Source of the DNA: Adiantum capillus-veneris
Lineage: Eukaryota > Streptophyta > Polypodiopsida > Polypodiales > Pteridaceae
DNA: 64,000 nucleotides
Reading direction: 5' to 3'
Assembly: GCA_014529385.2 (NCBI GenBank)
Contig: CM043944.1
Location: forward strand, 51,347,768 to 51,411,767
The translations under genes were made by a program, and so were the position numbers. This document shows, piece after piece, positions 1-9,699 of this stretch. Every line of letters begins with the position of its first letter. The first letter of the stretch is position 1. The notes beneath the pieces were generated by a model that was given only the letters and a program-made list of their open reading frames with translations, did not search any database and was not told the origin of the DNA.

Positions 1-287
1 ACAATGCCGTGGTTGACTATCAGGCTGAGAAAGCGACTTTGACAAATAAGGGCACAAAGATTGTACTTAATGAAATTCAATTTCTTTACTCGATTTTCTG
101 GAAAGAACTGAATGATGATTGAAGGTCGAATATGTTTTGACCTCGAAAAAGAACGCCAAGATTTTCTCCACACTCATGCCGATTGCTTTTTTGAGGACCT
201 CCCACGCGAGTTGCCATCAGCTCGTCGTGAGGATCATACCATTGATCTGATACCTGGAAGCACACCACTGAACCGGCCACCTTACCG
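1..287 (+). pseudogene. Ty3/gypsy pol fragment (protease-RT linker), left half of a split element
   Basis: The translated stretch from about 169 carries DCFFEDLPRELPSARR, then HTIDLIPGSTPLNRPPYR. This is the conserved lead-in to Ty3/gypsy reverse transcriptase, where a D.F.DDLPRELPP block precedes an I.L.PG..P..R.PYR block. An upstream frame (about 15-100) reads like the usual protease-RT linker (VDYQAEKATL), but stops separate the two parts. The coding sequence breaks off at 287, where a separate LTR element begins. It resumes at 4428 with the next residues of the same RT, so this is the left half of one older gypsy copy. Its 5' part lies outside the window. Confidence 0.85.
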
Positions 288-1517
288 TGTCACGTGACAC
301 ATCCAACCCTATGTGTCCGTGGACAAGCTACAACATGATCAGGGTTCAGTCAGTCCAGTCAGTCTAGATTAGAAGTGATCTGACTCTTTTGTGAGTCTAG
401 ATTAGAAGTGATTTGACACTTTTGTGAGTCTATTCGTAGACCGTGCATGTCCAGTCACTTAGTATAGATGCATATCCTCTGGTTGTACACAGCATGATCA
501 TAAGCATTCCCATCAGAATCAGTCAGGGAAATTTTCCAGTGCATTTAGCCTATTTTCGCTATTTTTGACATTTTTCACTTATGAGTTTTAAGTGACTTTT
601 GTTGGAAAGTAGGTAGGGCAATTTTGCTAAGTTTGTATATAAGCAAACTAGAGCTAGCACTATTTGGCAGAAGAGGCAACAGGAGCCAAGCTCAGCAGGC
701 AACTTCTCAACAAGACCTTGGCAGTTTCCCCTCCAAGCAAGAACCTCCCTTGGCGTTTTGCATCAGCCTCGCCACATAAGCAAGCAGCATCCTCTAGCGT
801 TTTCACTCAGCACCATCGCCAGAAGACCCCAGTGCATAGTGTTTTTGCATCAGCATTCATAGCCAGAAGAAGCAGACACAGCTAGCGTTTTTGCAGAGAT
901 ACGCAGCCCTAGCGTTTTTGAAGATCTCCGCGTTTGCAGACTTCAGCCTTCACCGATTTTCAGCAGTAAAAGAGTAGCAGATTCAGCAGGAAAGACCATC
1001 AGTTTTCAGCCTAAAGAAACCTCAGTTTTCAGCCCTAAACCTGCAGATTTTCAGCGACAAAGACCCACCAAAAACAGCCCCAAAATCAGCGTTTTTGGCT
1101 CAGTCGCAGATTTCAGCCCATAGCGTTTTTGGACAGCTGTAGAAAGATTGCAAATTCTAGCCCTTAGGTCGACTTCGTCATCCCCGTCGTCGTCGTCGTC
1201 AACATAGCCTAGACTTGCATCAGACACTTGCATTCATTTGTACCAGATTGTGCAAACATAAGTAGACCACTTTCGCCGACGAGAGTGGGGCCTTCGGAGG
1301 AGGGTTGTACGTCTGTGGTGTCGTATCTCTCTTCTCTCTCTATCTCACAATCTCATACACTTGCACGCACAGTGTCCATTCACTTTGTTTGTAATCATAG
1401 CGTTCTCTCATTAAGAACGGAAGGCTCTACCTTCCATAAGAACAAAAGGAACCTTGAGCACAGTTCGGAGCACTCATCTTGAGCAAAGCGCAAACATTCA
1501 TTCCGTTGCACCTAACA
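288..1517 (+). repeat. Left LTR, 1230 bp
   Basis: Positions 516-1517 are repeated at 3448-4427. The end ACCTAACA lies two bases before the primer-binding site. The motif AGCGTTTTT or AGTGTTTTT recurs about six times between 790 and 1130, alternating with CAGATTTTCAGC-like blocks. TTGTATATAAGCAAAC (about 632) is a good TATA-box context. It places the transcription start near 665 and gives a long R/U5. Confidence 0.88.
361..426 (+). repeat. 33-bp tandem repeat, two copies, in U3
   Basis: Unit one (361-393) and unit two (394-426) both begin AGTCTAGATTAGAAGTGAT and differ at two bases. They lie in the part of U3 that is missing from the right LTR. Duplicated U3 blocks often act as enhancer repeats in LTR elements, but that role is inferred. 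Confidence 0.85.
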
Positions 1518-1518
1518 T

Positions 1519-1530
1519 TGGTATCAGAGC
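1519..1530 (+). other. Primer-binding site for initiator tRNA-Met
   Basis: TGGTATCAGAGC is the standard plant retrotransposon primer site, complementary to the 3' end of initiator tRNA-Met. It lies one base after the LTR end and fixes both the LTR boundary and the plus-strand orientation. Confidence 0.93.
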
Positions 1531-1980
1531 TTTGGCAGTGTTCTGTATCACTCAAGGAAAGAACCACAAGAATTTTTTTTGCTTATTGCGGTCGCACGAA
1601 CCCAAGTTCGCTTGGGCGTGTCGATTCCTAATCGTGTTTTTGAAGAGTGACAGGAATCCCAGGAAAGAAAGGCTTGTCCAGCCTCCCCTTGTGTCTCTTT
1701 CCACTCATTGAGAGCGGACTGTGCACTTAGCAGCTGACCAATTGACGTGAGGTGGGAAAAAGAAACCTTGCTGTGAGCGCAAGGCCGCCAAGGGGTGCGC
1801 CCACGAAAAGGAGTAGAACTCGGGTGAAGAGAAGAGTCTTCTCAAACGCGGTTTGCAAGCGAAAGAAAACCTCAAGAACCTCAAGAACCCAAGACCCGCA
1901 AGAACCCAAGTTCCTCGTGAACGTAAGAACCCAAGACCACAAGAACCGACGACTTCAAAATGGTCATCACTTGAAGCGGA

Positions 1981-2817
1981 ATGGATACTTCGCTTAGAGG
2001 TGATGAGCATGAGAGAGGCGAAGAAGAATTTTTCTCACCAGGAGGTTTTTCCGACCCTCTTCCTTTCCCATCTACGCCAAGGATTGCACTAACTCCTATG
2101 GAGGCTTTAGACCAGATGTTTCTGGAAAGGAGGTTAGAACGCAAAGCAAGAAATGCAGGAAGAATGGCAGAAATGGAACGTAGACACGCAGAAAGAAGAG
2201 CAGAAAGAAAAGCAGAAATGGAGCGCAGACACCAAGAAAGAATGGCAGCCGCCGTCAAAGGAATGAGCGACCAACACATGAAAGAGTTCTTGCGACTCGT
2301 TTCTCAAGCTCAGGCTCAGATGCAAGAGATTCGGGAAAAGGAGACTCTCTCAGTCTCTTCTTCTCCCAAGCATGACACACGGGATTTGCATGATTCTGAG
2401 AAGCATGATGATTTGAATGATGATGATAAGCATGATGATTTGAATGATATTGATAAGCATGATGATTTGGATGACAATGACAAGCATGACGATTTGCATG
2501 ATCAAGATGTGACTTCTCACAAGCATGATGATTTGCGTGATCAAGATGTGATTTCTCACAAGCATGATGATTTGCATGAAGAAGATGTGATTGTTCACAA
2601 GAAGGATGAGTTAGTGAATGTTTTTTCTAGCGAAGCTAATCTCGTTGCAGATTCGATCAATCACGAAGGATCGATCTTGGCTCTCGAGCCTAGGTCCCAA
2701 GAACCCCTTCAAGAAGAACCCATCTTGGCTCTCGAGCCTCGGTCCAAAGAACCCTCACAGGAAGTATTATGTGTCGGTCCAAAGAACCCTCACAGGAAGT
2801 ATTATGTGTTCGCATGA
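1981..2817 (+). CDS. Acidic repeat protein of the non-autonomous LTR element
   Basis: A 278-residue ORF lies about 450 bp after the primer site, where gag would normally sit. Residues ~45-110 are an Arg/Glu-rich coiled coil (ERRLERKARN, MERRHAERRAERK). Residues ~130-210 hold six KHDDL motifs plus one KKDEL. The first three have a 9-residue period (KHDDLNDDD, KHDDLNDID, KHDDLDDND) and the rest a 14-residue period (KHDDLHDQDVTSH and relatives). The C-terminus repeats ILALEPRSxEPxQE. There is no zinc knuckle or recognisable capsid domain, and I do not recognise the protein. It may be a degenerate gag-position protein or an accessory protein. The intact reading frame across the repeats suggests coding expansion. 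Confidence 0.55.
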   Translation: MDTSLRGDEHERGEEEFFSPGGFSDPLPFPSTPRIALTPMEALDQMFLERRLERKARNAGRMAEMERRHAERRAERKAEMERRHQERMAAAVKGMSDQHMKEFLRLVSQAQAQMQEIREKETLSVSSSPKHDTRDLHDSEKHDDLNDDDKHDDLNDIDKHDDLDDNDKHDDLHDQDVTSHKHDDLRDQDVISHKHDDLHEEDVIVHKKDELVNVFSSEANLVADSINHEGSILALEPRSQEPLQEEPILALEPRSKEPSQEVLCVGPKNPHRKYYVFA

Positions 2818-2935
2818 TTGATACGCACGCATTGTACGAGTGTTTCATTCGTGATTGTTTCTTGTATTTTAGTCAGCGTTTTTATGTGATCCCTTTCCTA
2901 GGCATGACATATAGTATGTTGAGCACGTACCACTC

Positions 2936-3523
2936 ATGAATGAGCACGGATGTATGCGGATTGTTCATGAAAAGCTGAAAAGTATGCATTCAAGGAAGTC
3001 ACATTCCCTGTCTCTTCCTTGGCACGACACAGTTCTAGAAAGAACACATGAAAGTATGAGCACCAAGCATCGGCATTTCCGTTGTGAATTGCCACAGTTG
3101 ATTGATTTAGATCAGAAAGAAAAGAATCGATCTCATTGTTTGCATATGTTTGATGAACGGTTTGTCACTCCGTCTCTATGTTCATCTACATTGCATACAC
3201 AGTCTTTAGAGAAGACACGATTTTTTCCAATCACTTCACATGGAATAGGTATGTTCATGGTTTTGTGTTGGAAATGGTTTCAGGAATTTTCAGCCATGGA
3301 GATTCTTGAAGAAGAAAGAAGCAGGACTCTAGACGAAGTTGAAGCATTGAAGATGACTTTGTGTCGCTTTCGGCGCGGCCCAAAGAAGCAAGCGTTACAG
3401 ACCTTTATGAAGTTCAAGTACCGCACGACCCACACATTAGAGTGGGCGAATCAGTCAGGGGAATTTTCTAGTGCATTTAGCCTATTTTTCCTATTTTTGA
3501 CATTTTTTACTTATTATTTTTAA
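2936..3523 (+). CDS. Uncertain ORF of the non-autonomous element, running into the right LTR
   Basis: The 195-residue ORF is open through 2936-3447 and then continues into the LTR. Residues ~120-145 (MEILEEERSRTLDEVEALKM) look helical. It resembles no pol domain I know. It may be the remains of a longer ORF whose 3' part was lost in the deletion that also removed the polypurine tract and the start of the right LTR. Confidence 0.25.
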   Translation: MNEHGCMRIVHEKLKSMHSRKSHSLSLPWHDTVLERTHESMSTKHRHFRCELPQLIDLDQKEKNRSHCLHMFDERFVTPSLCSSTLHTQSLEKTRFFPITSHGIGMFMVLCWKWFQEFSAMEILEEERSRTLDEVEALKMTLCRFRRGPKKQALQTFMKFKYRTTHTLEWANQSGEFSSAFSLFFLFLTFFTYYF

Positions 3524-4427
3524 GTGACTTTTGTTGGAAAGTAGGTAGGGCAATTTTGCTAAGTTTGTATATAAGCAAACTAGAGCTAGCACTATTTGGC
3601 AGAAGAGGCAATAGGAGCCAAGCTCAGCAGGCAACTTCTCAACAAGACCTTGGCGGTTTCCCCCTCCAAGCAAGAACCTCCCTTGGTGTTTTGCATCAGC
3701 CTCGCCACAGAAGCAAGCAACATCCTCTAGCGTTTTCACTCAGCACCATCGCTAGAAGACCCCGGTGCATAGCGTTTTTGCATCAGCATTCATTGCTAGA
3801 AGAAGCAGACACAGCTAGCGTTTTTGCAGAGATATGCAGCCCTAGCGTTTTTGAAGATCTCCGCATTTACAGACTTCAGCCTTCGCCGATTTTCAGCAGT
3901 AAAAGAGTAGCAAATTCAGCAGGAAAGACCATCAGTTTCCGGCTCTAAACCTGCAGATTTTCAGCGACAAAGATCCACCAAAAACAGCCCCAAAATCAGC
4001 GTTTTTGGCTCAGTCGCAGATTTCAGCCCATAGCGTTTTTGGACAGCAGTAGAAAGATTGCCGATTCCAGCCCTTAGGTCAACTTCGTCATCCCCGTCAT
4101 CGTCGTCAACATAGCCTAGACTTGCATCAGTCACTTGCATTCATTTGTACCAGATTGTGCAATCATAAGTAGACCACTCTCGCCGACGAGAGTGGGGCCT
4201 TCGGAGGAGGGTTTTACAACGTCTCTGGTGTCGTATCTCTCTTCTCTCTCTATCTCTCAGTCTCATACACTTGCACGCACAGTGTCCATTCACTTTGTTT
4301 GTGATCATAGCATTCTCTCATTAAGAACGGAAGGCTCTACCTTCCATAAGAACAAAAGGAACCTTGAGCACAGTTCGGAGCACTCATCTTGAGCAAAGCG
4401 CAAACATTCATTCCGCTACACCTAACA
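3448..4427 (+). repeat. Right LTR, 5'-truncated (980 bp)
   Basis: Alignment with the left LTR begins at GAATCAGTCAGGG (3448 against 516) and continues to the shared end CCTAACA. The first ~228 bp of U3 and any polypurine tract are missing, while the outer end and the target duplication are intact. A deletion after integration explains this best. Confidence 0.85.
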
Positions 4428-4644
4428 TACCGTGCGAGCTGCGCCCAGAATGAAGAGATCATGAACCAAGTGAAAGACCTCTTGGAAAAGGGTCTTATCC
4501 AGCCGAGTACTTCACCTTATTGCTCTCCGGTGTCGTTGGTTTTGAAGAAAGACGGTTCTTGGAGAATGTGCATTGATTATAGAGCTCTCAATAAAATCAC
4601 CATCAAGAACAGATTTCTGATTCCGAGGATCGATGATGAACTTT
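4428..4644 (+). pseudogene. Ty3/gypsy reverse transcriptase fragment, right half of the split element
   Basis: The frame reads [20 protein letters not shown], then [40 protein letters not shown] and [11 protein letters not shown]. These are the N-terminal RT motifs of Ty3/gypsy elements. The first codons join exactly to the residues ending at 287. Similarity stops at about 4644, before the catalytic YxDD motif, so this copy is truncated. Confidence 0.88.
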
Positions 4645-4893
4645 GAAGCACATCCTGTCCATAATCTGACCAACAACAATGGATTGGTGTGCACTCATCC
4701 ATAGTGTTTTAGATATGTTTGATTGGTTCCTTGCCAGATGCATGTGCCTTGAACTCCAACCCACGTGTTCGAACACCGATAACGTAAACTCCAACATAAG
4801 GGTCCAAATTAATTATACGGAGCACTACTTGCCCCTCTCTGCCACTCACAAGCCTCTCTCTGGCTGAAGCTAGTGGCGACAATTGCCCTTTGA
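4645..4893. other. Unassigned spacer
   Basis: No convincing coding sequence. A TTAATTATACGGAG stretch and a run of CTCTCTCTGGC are present, but I cannot assign either. Confidence 0.4.
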
Positions 4894-5211
4894 CTAGAAA
4901 TCTGGTGCCATGGCCGCTGTGGTCGCCACCATGTGTGCCATGCTGATCTCCTCTGTCAAATCTTTATTACCATAATCTCTGTCTAGCTTGCCTTTGTCTT
5001 TGTCCTTTTTTGAGTTCCTGCTTTTGCCTTTGGCTTCAAACTCCCGAGCCAAACAAAGCATGGTGTCACATTTATAACATTGGTTGTCGGACATCGTGGG
5101 TACTAAGAGAGCTAACTGAATACTGGTAATGCCGTCCTTGTCAAGCTTGTCTTTCTCTTTGTCCTCTAGCAAACTCGTACATTTGCTTTTGGCTTCACAG
5201 TCTCGAGCCAA
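4894..5211 (-). pseudogene. Degenerate retrotransposon gag tail with zinc-knuckle remnants
   Basis: The minus-strand ORF contains CYKCDTMLCLAREFEAKGKS, close to the CCHC knuckle pattern CxxCgkxGHxARdCeaKgK, followed by a Lys/Asp-rich tail (NSKKDKDKGKLDRD). A second block, MARDCEAKSK at the N-terminus, looks like a duplicated knuckle end. The His and last Cys of the first knuckle are lost. It is probably a Ty1/copia-type gag remnant, with modest certainty. Confidence 0.45.
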
Positions 5212-5529
5212 ACAAATTGATGGCTTCCTTGAGAACTTCGCCCGTGCATAGGCACTAAGGGGGGGTCAAAGGATCCCGCCTGGCGGGGCTTTGTGTTCTC
5301 TGCGGAAGGGAGGAAGAGGGGTCACCAACCACACAAACCTTTTAAGTTGACCTTGTTCCCTTTTAGTTCAAGCTACAGTATCATAAAACCATACAAGTGA
5401 GCAGTATTCTTCACCTACATAGCTCTCAAACAAACTTTAACAGCTGAGAAAATGTGTTCCAAAAAGTGTATATCTGGTAGGAAAAACTTGCTCTTTTTCC
5501 CGTTGACCACTGATCAGTTTTGTCGTAGT

Positions 5530-5860
5530 GCGTCAAAAACCTATAAGAGATGATTCTTCATTCTTGGAGAGCACGACGATGTCGTCAAAGAAAGTGTCCA
5601 CAAATGGCCCGTACTCTCTAAAAATCCGGTCCATCATCTTGTTGATCAAATATATAATCGTTCTTGGGTATTTGAAACATGTTCTTGATGGTGATTTTAG
5701 TGAGAGATCTATAGTCAATGCACATTCTTCAAGTTCCATCCTTCTTTAAGACTAGAAGCACTGGTGAACAAAACGGTGATGTACTAGGTTGAATTAGACC
5801 TTTTTCGAGAAGTTCCTTTACTTGGTTCATGATTTCCTTGTTCTGCTTCACACGCAGCTT
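5530..5860 (-). pseudogene. Ty3/gypsy RT fragment with internal deletion
   Basis: On the minus strand, 5860 to ~5745 encodes [20 protein letters not shown] followed by [12 protein letters not shown], nearly the same as the RT piece at 4460-4550. After a frame change, 5655-5535 reads INKMMDRIFREYGPFVDTFF and DDIVVLSKNEE. This contains the catalytic FFDDIVVLSK motif, normally YLDDILVYSK. The ~60 residues that should separate the fingers from this motif are missing. Confidence 0.75.
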
Positions 5861-6799
5861 GCCGCAGAGGATGGGAGTGGGAAGCAGTTCTGTTGTGACA
5901 AATGGCAACGAGGAGAGGACTCTTCTTTGGGGTATGTTTCTTACCTAGGTCTTGCTCTGCCATTTAGAGCGACCTATGAATTACCTTTTATGGATTCTGA
6001 TATGAAATATATTTGCTGTGTATTTCCTTCTCAATCAGTTTGTTGACTATCTCTTTGGCAAATGATTTAGCTGTATGATGTTCTTGTTGAAGTCCAGCTT
6101 TTAGATAACATTTTACGACTATCAAGGCTATTTGCTTCATTTTCTATTTGAAAAGTTGAGCAAAGGTACTGAAATGAATCTAAAGAGGAAGCAGAAGAGT
6201 ATTTCTTTTGGAGTATTGTTACACCTTGCAGCAGAGTGGATGTTAGGGCGAAGTGCCCAAACATAGACTTTTTTAATAAGGCTTCTATATTTTCCTATCT
6301 GGTCTTGAGGATAAGGGGAAAGCTCTGCAACAAGCTAGGTTTCTTTTGGGCTGCACGGAGATTTTGTTGGTGTCTATGACACGTCTAACTTGCATTTGTT
6401 TGAGTTTTTCCCCAATTTGTCTGTCATACTTTGATTCTGTAATACCATGATGTTTTCTTTGTGGCACATCGTAGGCTTTGGTTGCATGATTAGACTCAAA
6501 TAGAGCAATTTTTGCCAGCTTCTTTTAGAAAATAGCTTCTAAGCCTTTTGAGATTCATACAGAGGAATGTACCTCAATAAGGTCAGAAAGCCTAAATGTA
6601 TGAACTGTAGGAAGCCTAACACACATGCACAGAAGGTACACTCAAGAGTCAAAAGACATGTGCATATCTAGAGAAAGAAATCTTGAAATTGAATTTCGAA
6701 GTTAAAATCCATCTTTTTTATTCAAAGACTACGACTACTACTACCACCTCAACATAAACTTAACAAATGAGAGGGGAAAATTTAATTAGGAAAGCTTAC
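5861..6799. other. Intergenic stretch, no gene recognised
   Basis: Only short ORFs with no known motif. A weak CxxCxxxxH stretch near 6596-6635 (CMNCRKPNTHAQK) resembles half of a zinc knuckle but lacks the last Cys. Confidence 0.4.
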
Positions 6800-6890
6800 C
6801 TGATTGGCATTCAACTGTTCTTTTAAGAAACTCGCCTTCAGGGTTACCCATACAAGGACCTGAGTCAATGCGCAAGGATTTGATTACCAA
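6800..6890 (-). CDS. Possible single exon of an unknown minus-strand gene
   Basis: Read on the minus strand, a 91-bp open segment is bounded by an acceptor (AAATTTCAG before 6890) and a strong donor (GTAAGC after 6800). It encodes LVIKSLRIDSGPCMGNPEGE and then FLKRTVECQS in one frame. The splice consensus at both ends and the protein-like composition suggest an exon. I found no neighbouring exon of the same gene and do not recognise the family. Confidence 0.3.
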
Positions 6891-7572
6891 CTGAAATTTT
6901 TTATCACAACACGTATAAACAAAGTGCAATTTCTTCTAAAATAAGCTATAAATCCAAATGAGATTGTAGTAATCCCTTACTGTAATGATTTTGTTAAAGG
7001 TTAAGCTTTATTGTGCATGATAGAAACTTAGTATGCATGTGTGTGCGTGAGTTGGGAGCACACAGTAGGAATTAATTTTAGTACTATGGTCACCATGAAA
7101 CATGGTTTGGTGGGTGAAACGTTTGCCTTGAACATGTCGCTGGTAAGTGAAACACATGCCGTTTCGCTTACAACAAGCTATCTTAGTTTTAGGTTTCAGG
7201 GCCTTTCAAAATCCGTCTATGAATGTTTCGATCCCGTGTTTCACCTGTGCTCTAAAATTAGATTGAAACGCTTCACAATGAAACTATGCGTTTCAAGGGT
7301 GAAACAGTAACATTTCGCGGGGATGCTGAATCTATCACTACGCATGATGGAGCTAACGGAGATATCATTATGTTTATTAACAATATGCTTGATGCAGGTA
7401 ATGGTTATATTGTCTTGTGGATGATAACCATAGGTTTATAACCTTTGAAGGTGAATGTGGCCTATACCTGGATTCGTTTAGCTATATGTACAACCTTCAA
7501 AACTTGACTTCCAAACATGAATGAGAGATCGTGACAGAAATCACAATCGGGCGTGCTTGTGCGTGTTTGCAG

Positions 7573-8806
7573 ATATGGTATTACAAGAGTACTAGAATGT
7601 GGGAGCTTGATGGAAAAGGCTGCAGCAAATGTGTCCATCATCCATGGGCACCTAAGTGAAGGAAGGGCCAAGGTAGGTGTGCATGCATAAAGGTTGCAAT
7701 CTTTAGCCCAATGGGGTTTATCACACACATAAGGGGCAGCCTTTTGTGGTCATGATTGGAATGGTGAAATTCTAGGCCACCACATGCCCTTTCTATGCCC
7801 AGTTTAACTGAGGTGCAGGCCATGAGTGCAAGGGGGCGTAATGTTGAAGTGGGCTCAGAATACTTTGCGGGCGCTCTTTCCATCGTTTTCCATCCTTGCA
7901 ATCCCCATGTTCCAACATTCAGATCAGATGTTCGATATTTTGAGGTATGCTGACATTGTTTGTTGTCAGAGACAGTTGTTAAACTTGTTGTAAATGGGCT
8001 TTTGGGATTTTATGTAGGTGGGAAATTTTGGATGGTTTGGAGGCGGAGCAGATTTAACTCCAAATTGTAAGAATTTAAGAGTTTTATTTGAAATAAAAGC
8101 ATAAAAAGTTCCAATACACAGTAAGCTCTACTTGTCAAGCGGCTTCTGCAGACCTGGACGTGGATGAAACCCACCATTTTCATGGCTTCTTGAAAGAACT
8201 TTGTGATCAGTTTGACCCTTCTCTCTATCACCAGGCAAAGGTTGCATGCGACTCCTACTTTTATATTCCAGCTCGAAAAGAGCATCGTGGCATTGGAGGA
8301 ATTTTCTTCGATGATTTAGAGTTTTTCAATAAGGGAATTGTGGATCGTCCATCAGAAAAAAATGCAGCAGAATCAGATAGAGGTCAAGTATTTGAGTTTA
8401 TAAGAAAATTAGCTGAAGGTTTCTTGCCCAGTTATTTGCCGACTGTTAAGAGGAAGAGAGACGTGCCGTACGGAGACAAAGAGCGTCAATGGCAGCTGCT
8501 TCGCCGTGGACGGTACCTGGAGTTCAATCTACTTTACGACCGGGGGGTGAAGTTTGGCCTTGATGGGGGCAGAATTGAATCCATCATGGTGTCTGGTAGG
8601 AACATTTGCTTCGAGAGTTTTTGCTCATGTTTGTCGGATTGCTTGAACTAATGTTTAGTTCAGAGAAGATGATAGGGCTGAAAACTGGTATTGTGTCCAA
8701 TGCAGCTCCACCGCTGATCGCATGGAAATATAACGTGACACCAGAAGCTGGCACTGCGGAGGCTGAGATGATGGAAGTATTGAAGAGTCCGAGGATGTGG
8801 GCATGA
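7573..8806 (+). CDS. Coproporphyrinogen III oxidase (HemF type), C-terminal five exons
   Basis: HemF enzymes oxidatively decarboxylate coproporphyrinogen III to protoporphyrinogen IX in haem/chlorophyll synthesis, in plants usually in the plastid. Five exons join in one frame with GT-AG introns: 7573-7672, 7819-7944, 8018-8066, 8152-8595 and 8706-8806 (TGA at 8804). Introns are 146-73-85-110 bp. Diagnostic blocks in order are GITRVLECG..MEKAAANVS; FAGALSIVFHPCNPHVPT; VRYFE; GWFGGGADLTPNY (codon split by intron 3); HFHGFLKELCDQFDPSLY; GIGGIFFDD; RRGRYLEFNLLYDRG; GGRIESIMVS; WKYNVTPEAGT. The sequence diverges from the common plant enzyme (for example LEFFNKGIVDRPSEKNAA after the FDD motif), suggesting a second paralogue. 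No 5' exon or start was found, so it may be a gene fragment, though all visible exons are open. Confidence 0.88.
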
Positions 8807-9142
8807 CTGCTTCAAAGAGTCCAAGAAGCAAGATTTGTCCTACTGCCTGCTTTTTATTATGTTGTATTTCTTCCACCATCCAAGTACATGAGTCTACAAT
8901 TTTAATTTTTTTGGTTGGCAAAGACTGCATCCTAGGTCAAGCAAGTGTATAGACATGATTATGTTCTCTATTGCAATCATGTTTCACTCTTTGATGTTGA
9001 ACTGCATCATAGGCAGAGATAGTAGTGAAATTCTTTCATTCAGAAAATTACTCTTGATGCTGAGGATATCTCCTCTCTGGGGATTGCAAGGTTCCGGCAA
9101 GGGAACCTTGCAAGGATTAAGGACATAGGTAAGGCCCTGCTA
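8807..9142. other. 3' flank of the coproporphyrinogen oxidase gene
   Basis: Directly follows the TGA. It is AT-rich and probably includes the 3' UTR. I see no further exon or canonical polyadenylation signal that I would call. Confidence 0.4.
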
Positions 9143-9202
9143 TACTTCAAACATGAAGAACATGAGTGCTTATACTTCAAACATGAAGAACATGAGTGCT
9201 TA
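9143..9202 (+). repeat. 30-bp tandem duplication
   Basis: The unit TATACTTCAAACATGAAGAA plus CATGAGTGCT occurs twice in direct succession. The surrounding 9153-9689 frame is open but becomes a translated GT microsatellite, and I do not regard it as a gene. Confidence 0.8.
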
Positions 9203-9422
9203 TCTCTTCATTGAAGATCTTGCATGGATTCTAACGACTTTTGTTTCAAGAATCCATGATGATTTGTATGAAATACCTGTGATGGGTAGAGCTTATCAAT
9301 ACCATCCAATGGATCCTCATCGAGAGACTACTTGCAAGTCGCATCAAATCTTAAGAAATTTTCTTGTCAAGGTTCTTATGACTCGCATGAGGGAGGAGTT
9401 CGCTAGTGCTTGGGGGGGGCGG

Positions 9423-9433
9423 TGCGTGCGTGC

Positions 9434-9478
<45 letters not shown>
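9423..9478 (+). repeat. GT microsatellite
   Basis: About 28 GT/GC dinucleotides, starting as GCGTGCGT and continuing as pure GT. Confidence 0.95.
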
Positions 9479-9481
<3 letters not shown>

Positions 9482-9699
9482 CGGATTGGTTCCAATCTGT
9501 GCGCATCGTTTTTTGTTCTCTTATGGTGACCTGGGTTGGCGATATATATTCTTGCATTTGGACACTTACCTTCAGAATGCAAGCGTAGCTGACATCTTTC
9601 TTTTTGTCTTACAAAATACCTACCTCATTGTGAATGTGATTTACATCTTTGACCACTATTTTATGTTTCTTTGTTTTTTATATTATTGAGGTAGAAGCA

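Larger units (their letters stand above)
288..4427 (+). mobile_element. Non-autonomous LTR retrotransposon inserted in a gypsy pol gene
   Basis: The element starts TGTCACGTG and ends CCTAACA (TG...CA termini). It is flanked by the perfect 5-bp duplication TACCG (283-287 and 4428-4432). Removing it restores continuous RT coding across the site. It has a 1230-bp left LTR, an initiator-tRNA-Met primer site, about 1.9 kb of internal sequence without any recognisable protease, RT or integrase, and a right LTR lacking its first ~228 bp. The internal region encodes only a repeat-rich protein. It is therefore non-autonomous and would need another element's enzymes to move. The LTRs differ by several percent, so the insertion is not recent. 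Confidence 0.88.

Noticed and set aside
6590-6640. Zinc knuckle CMNCRKPNTH
   Set aside because: The final Cys is missing and there is no surrounding gag-like sequence.
9153-9689. 178-residue ORF
   Set aside because: It begins in a 30-bp tandem duplication and runs through a GT microsatellite read as Cys/Val; no homology recognised.
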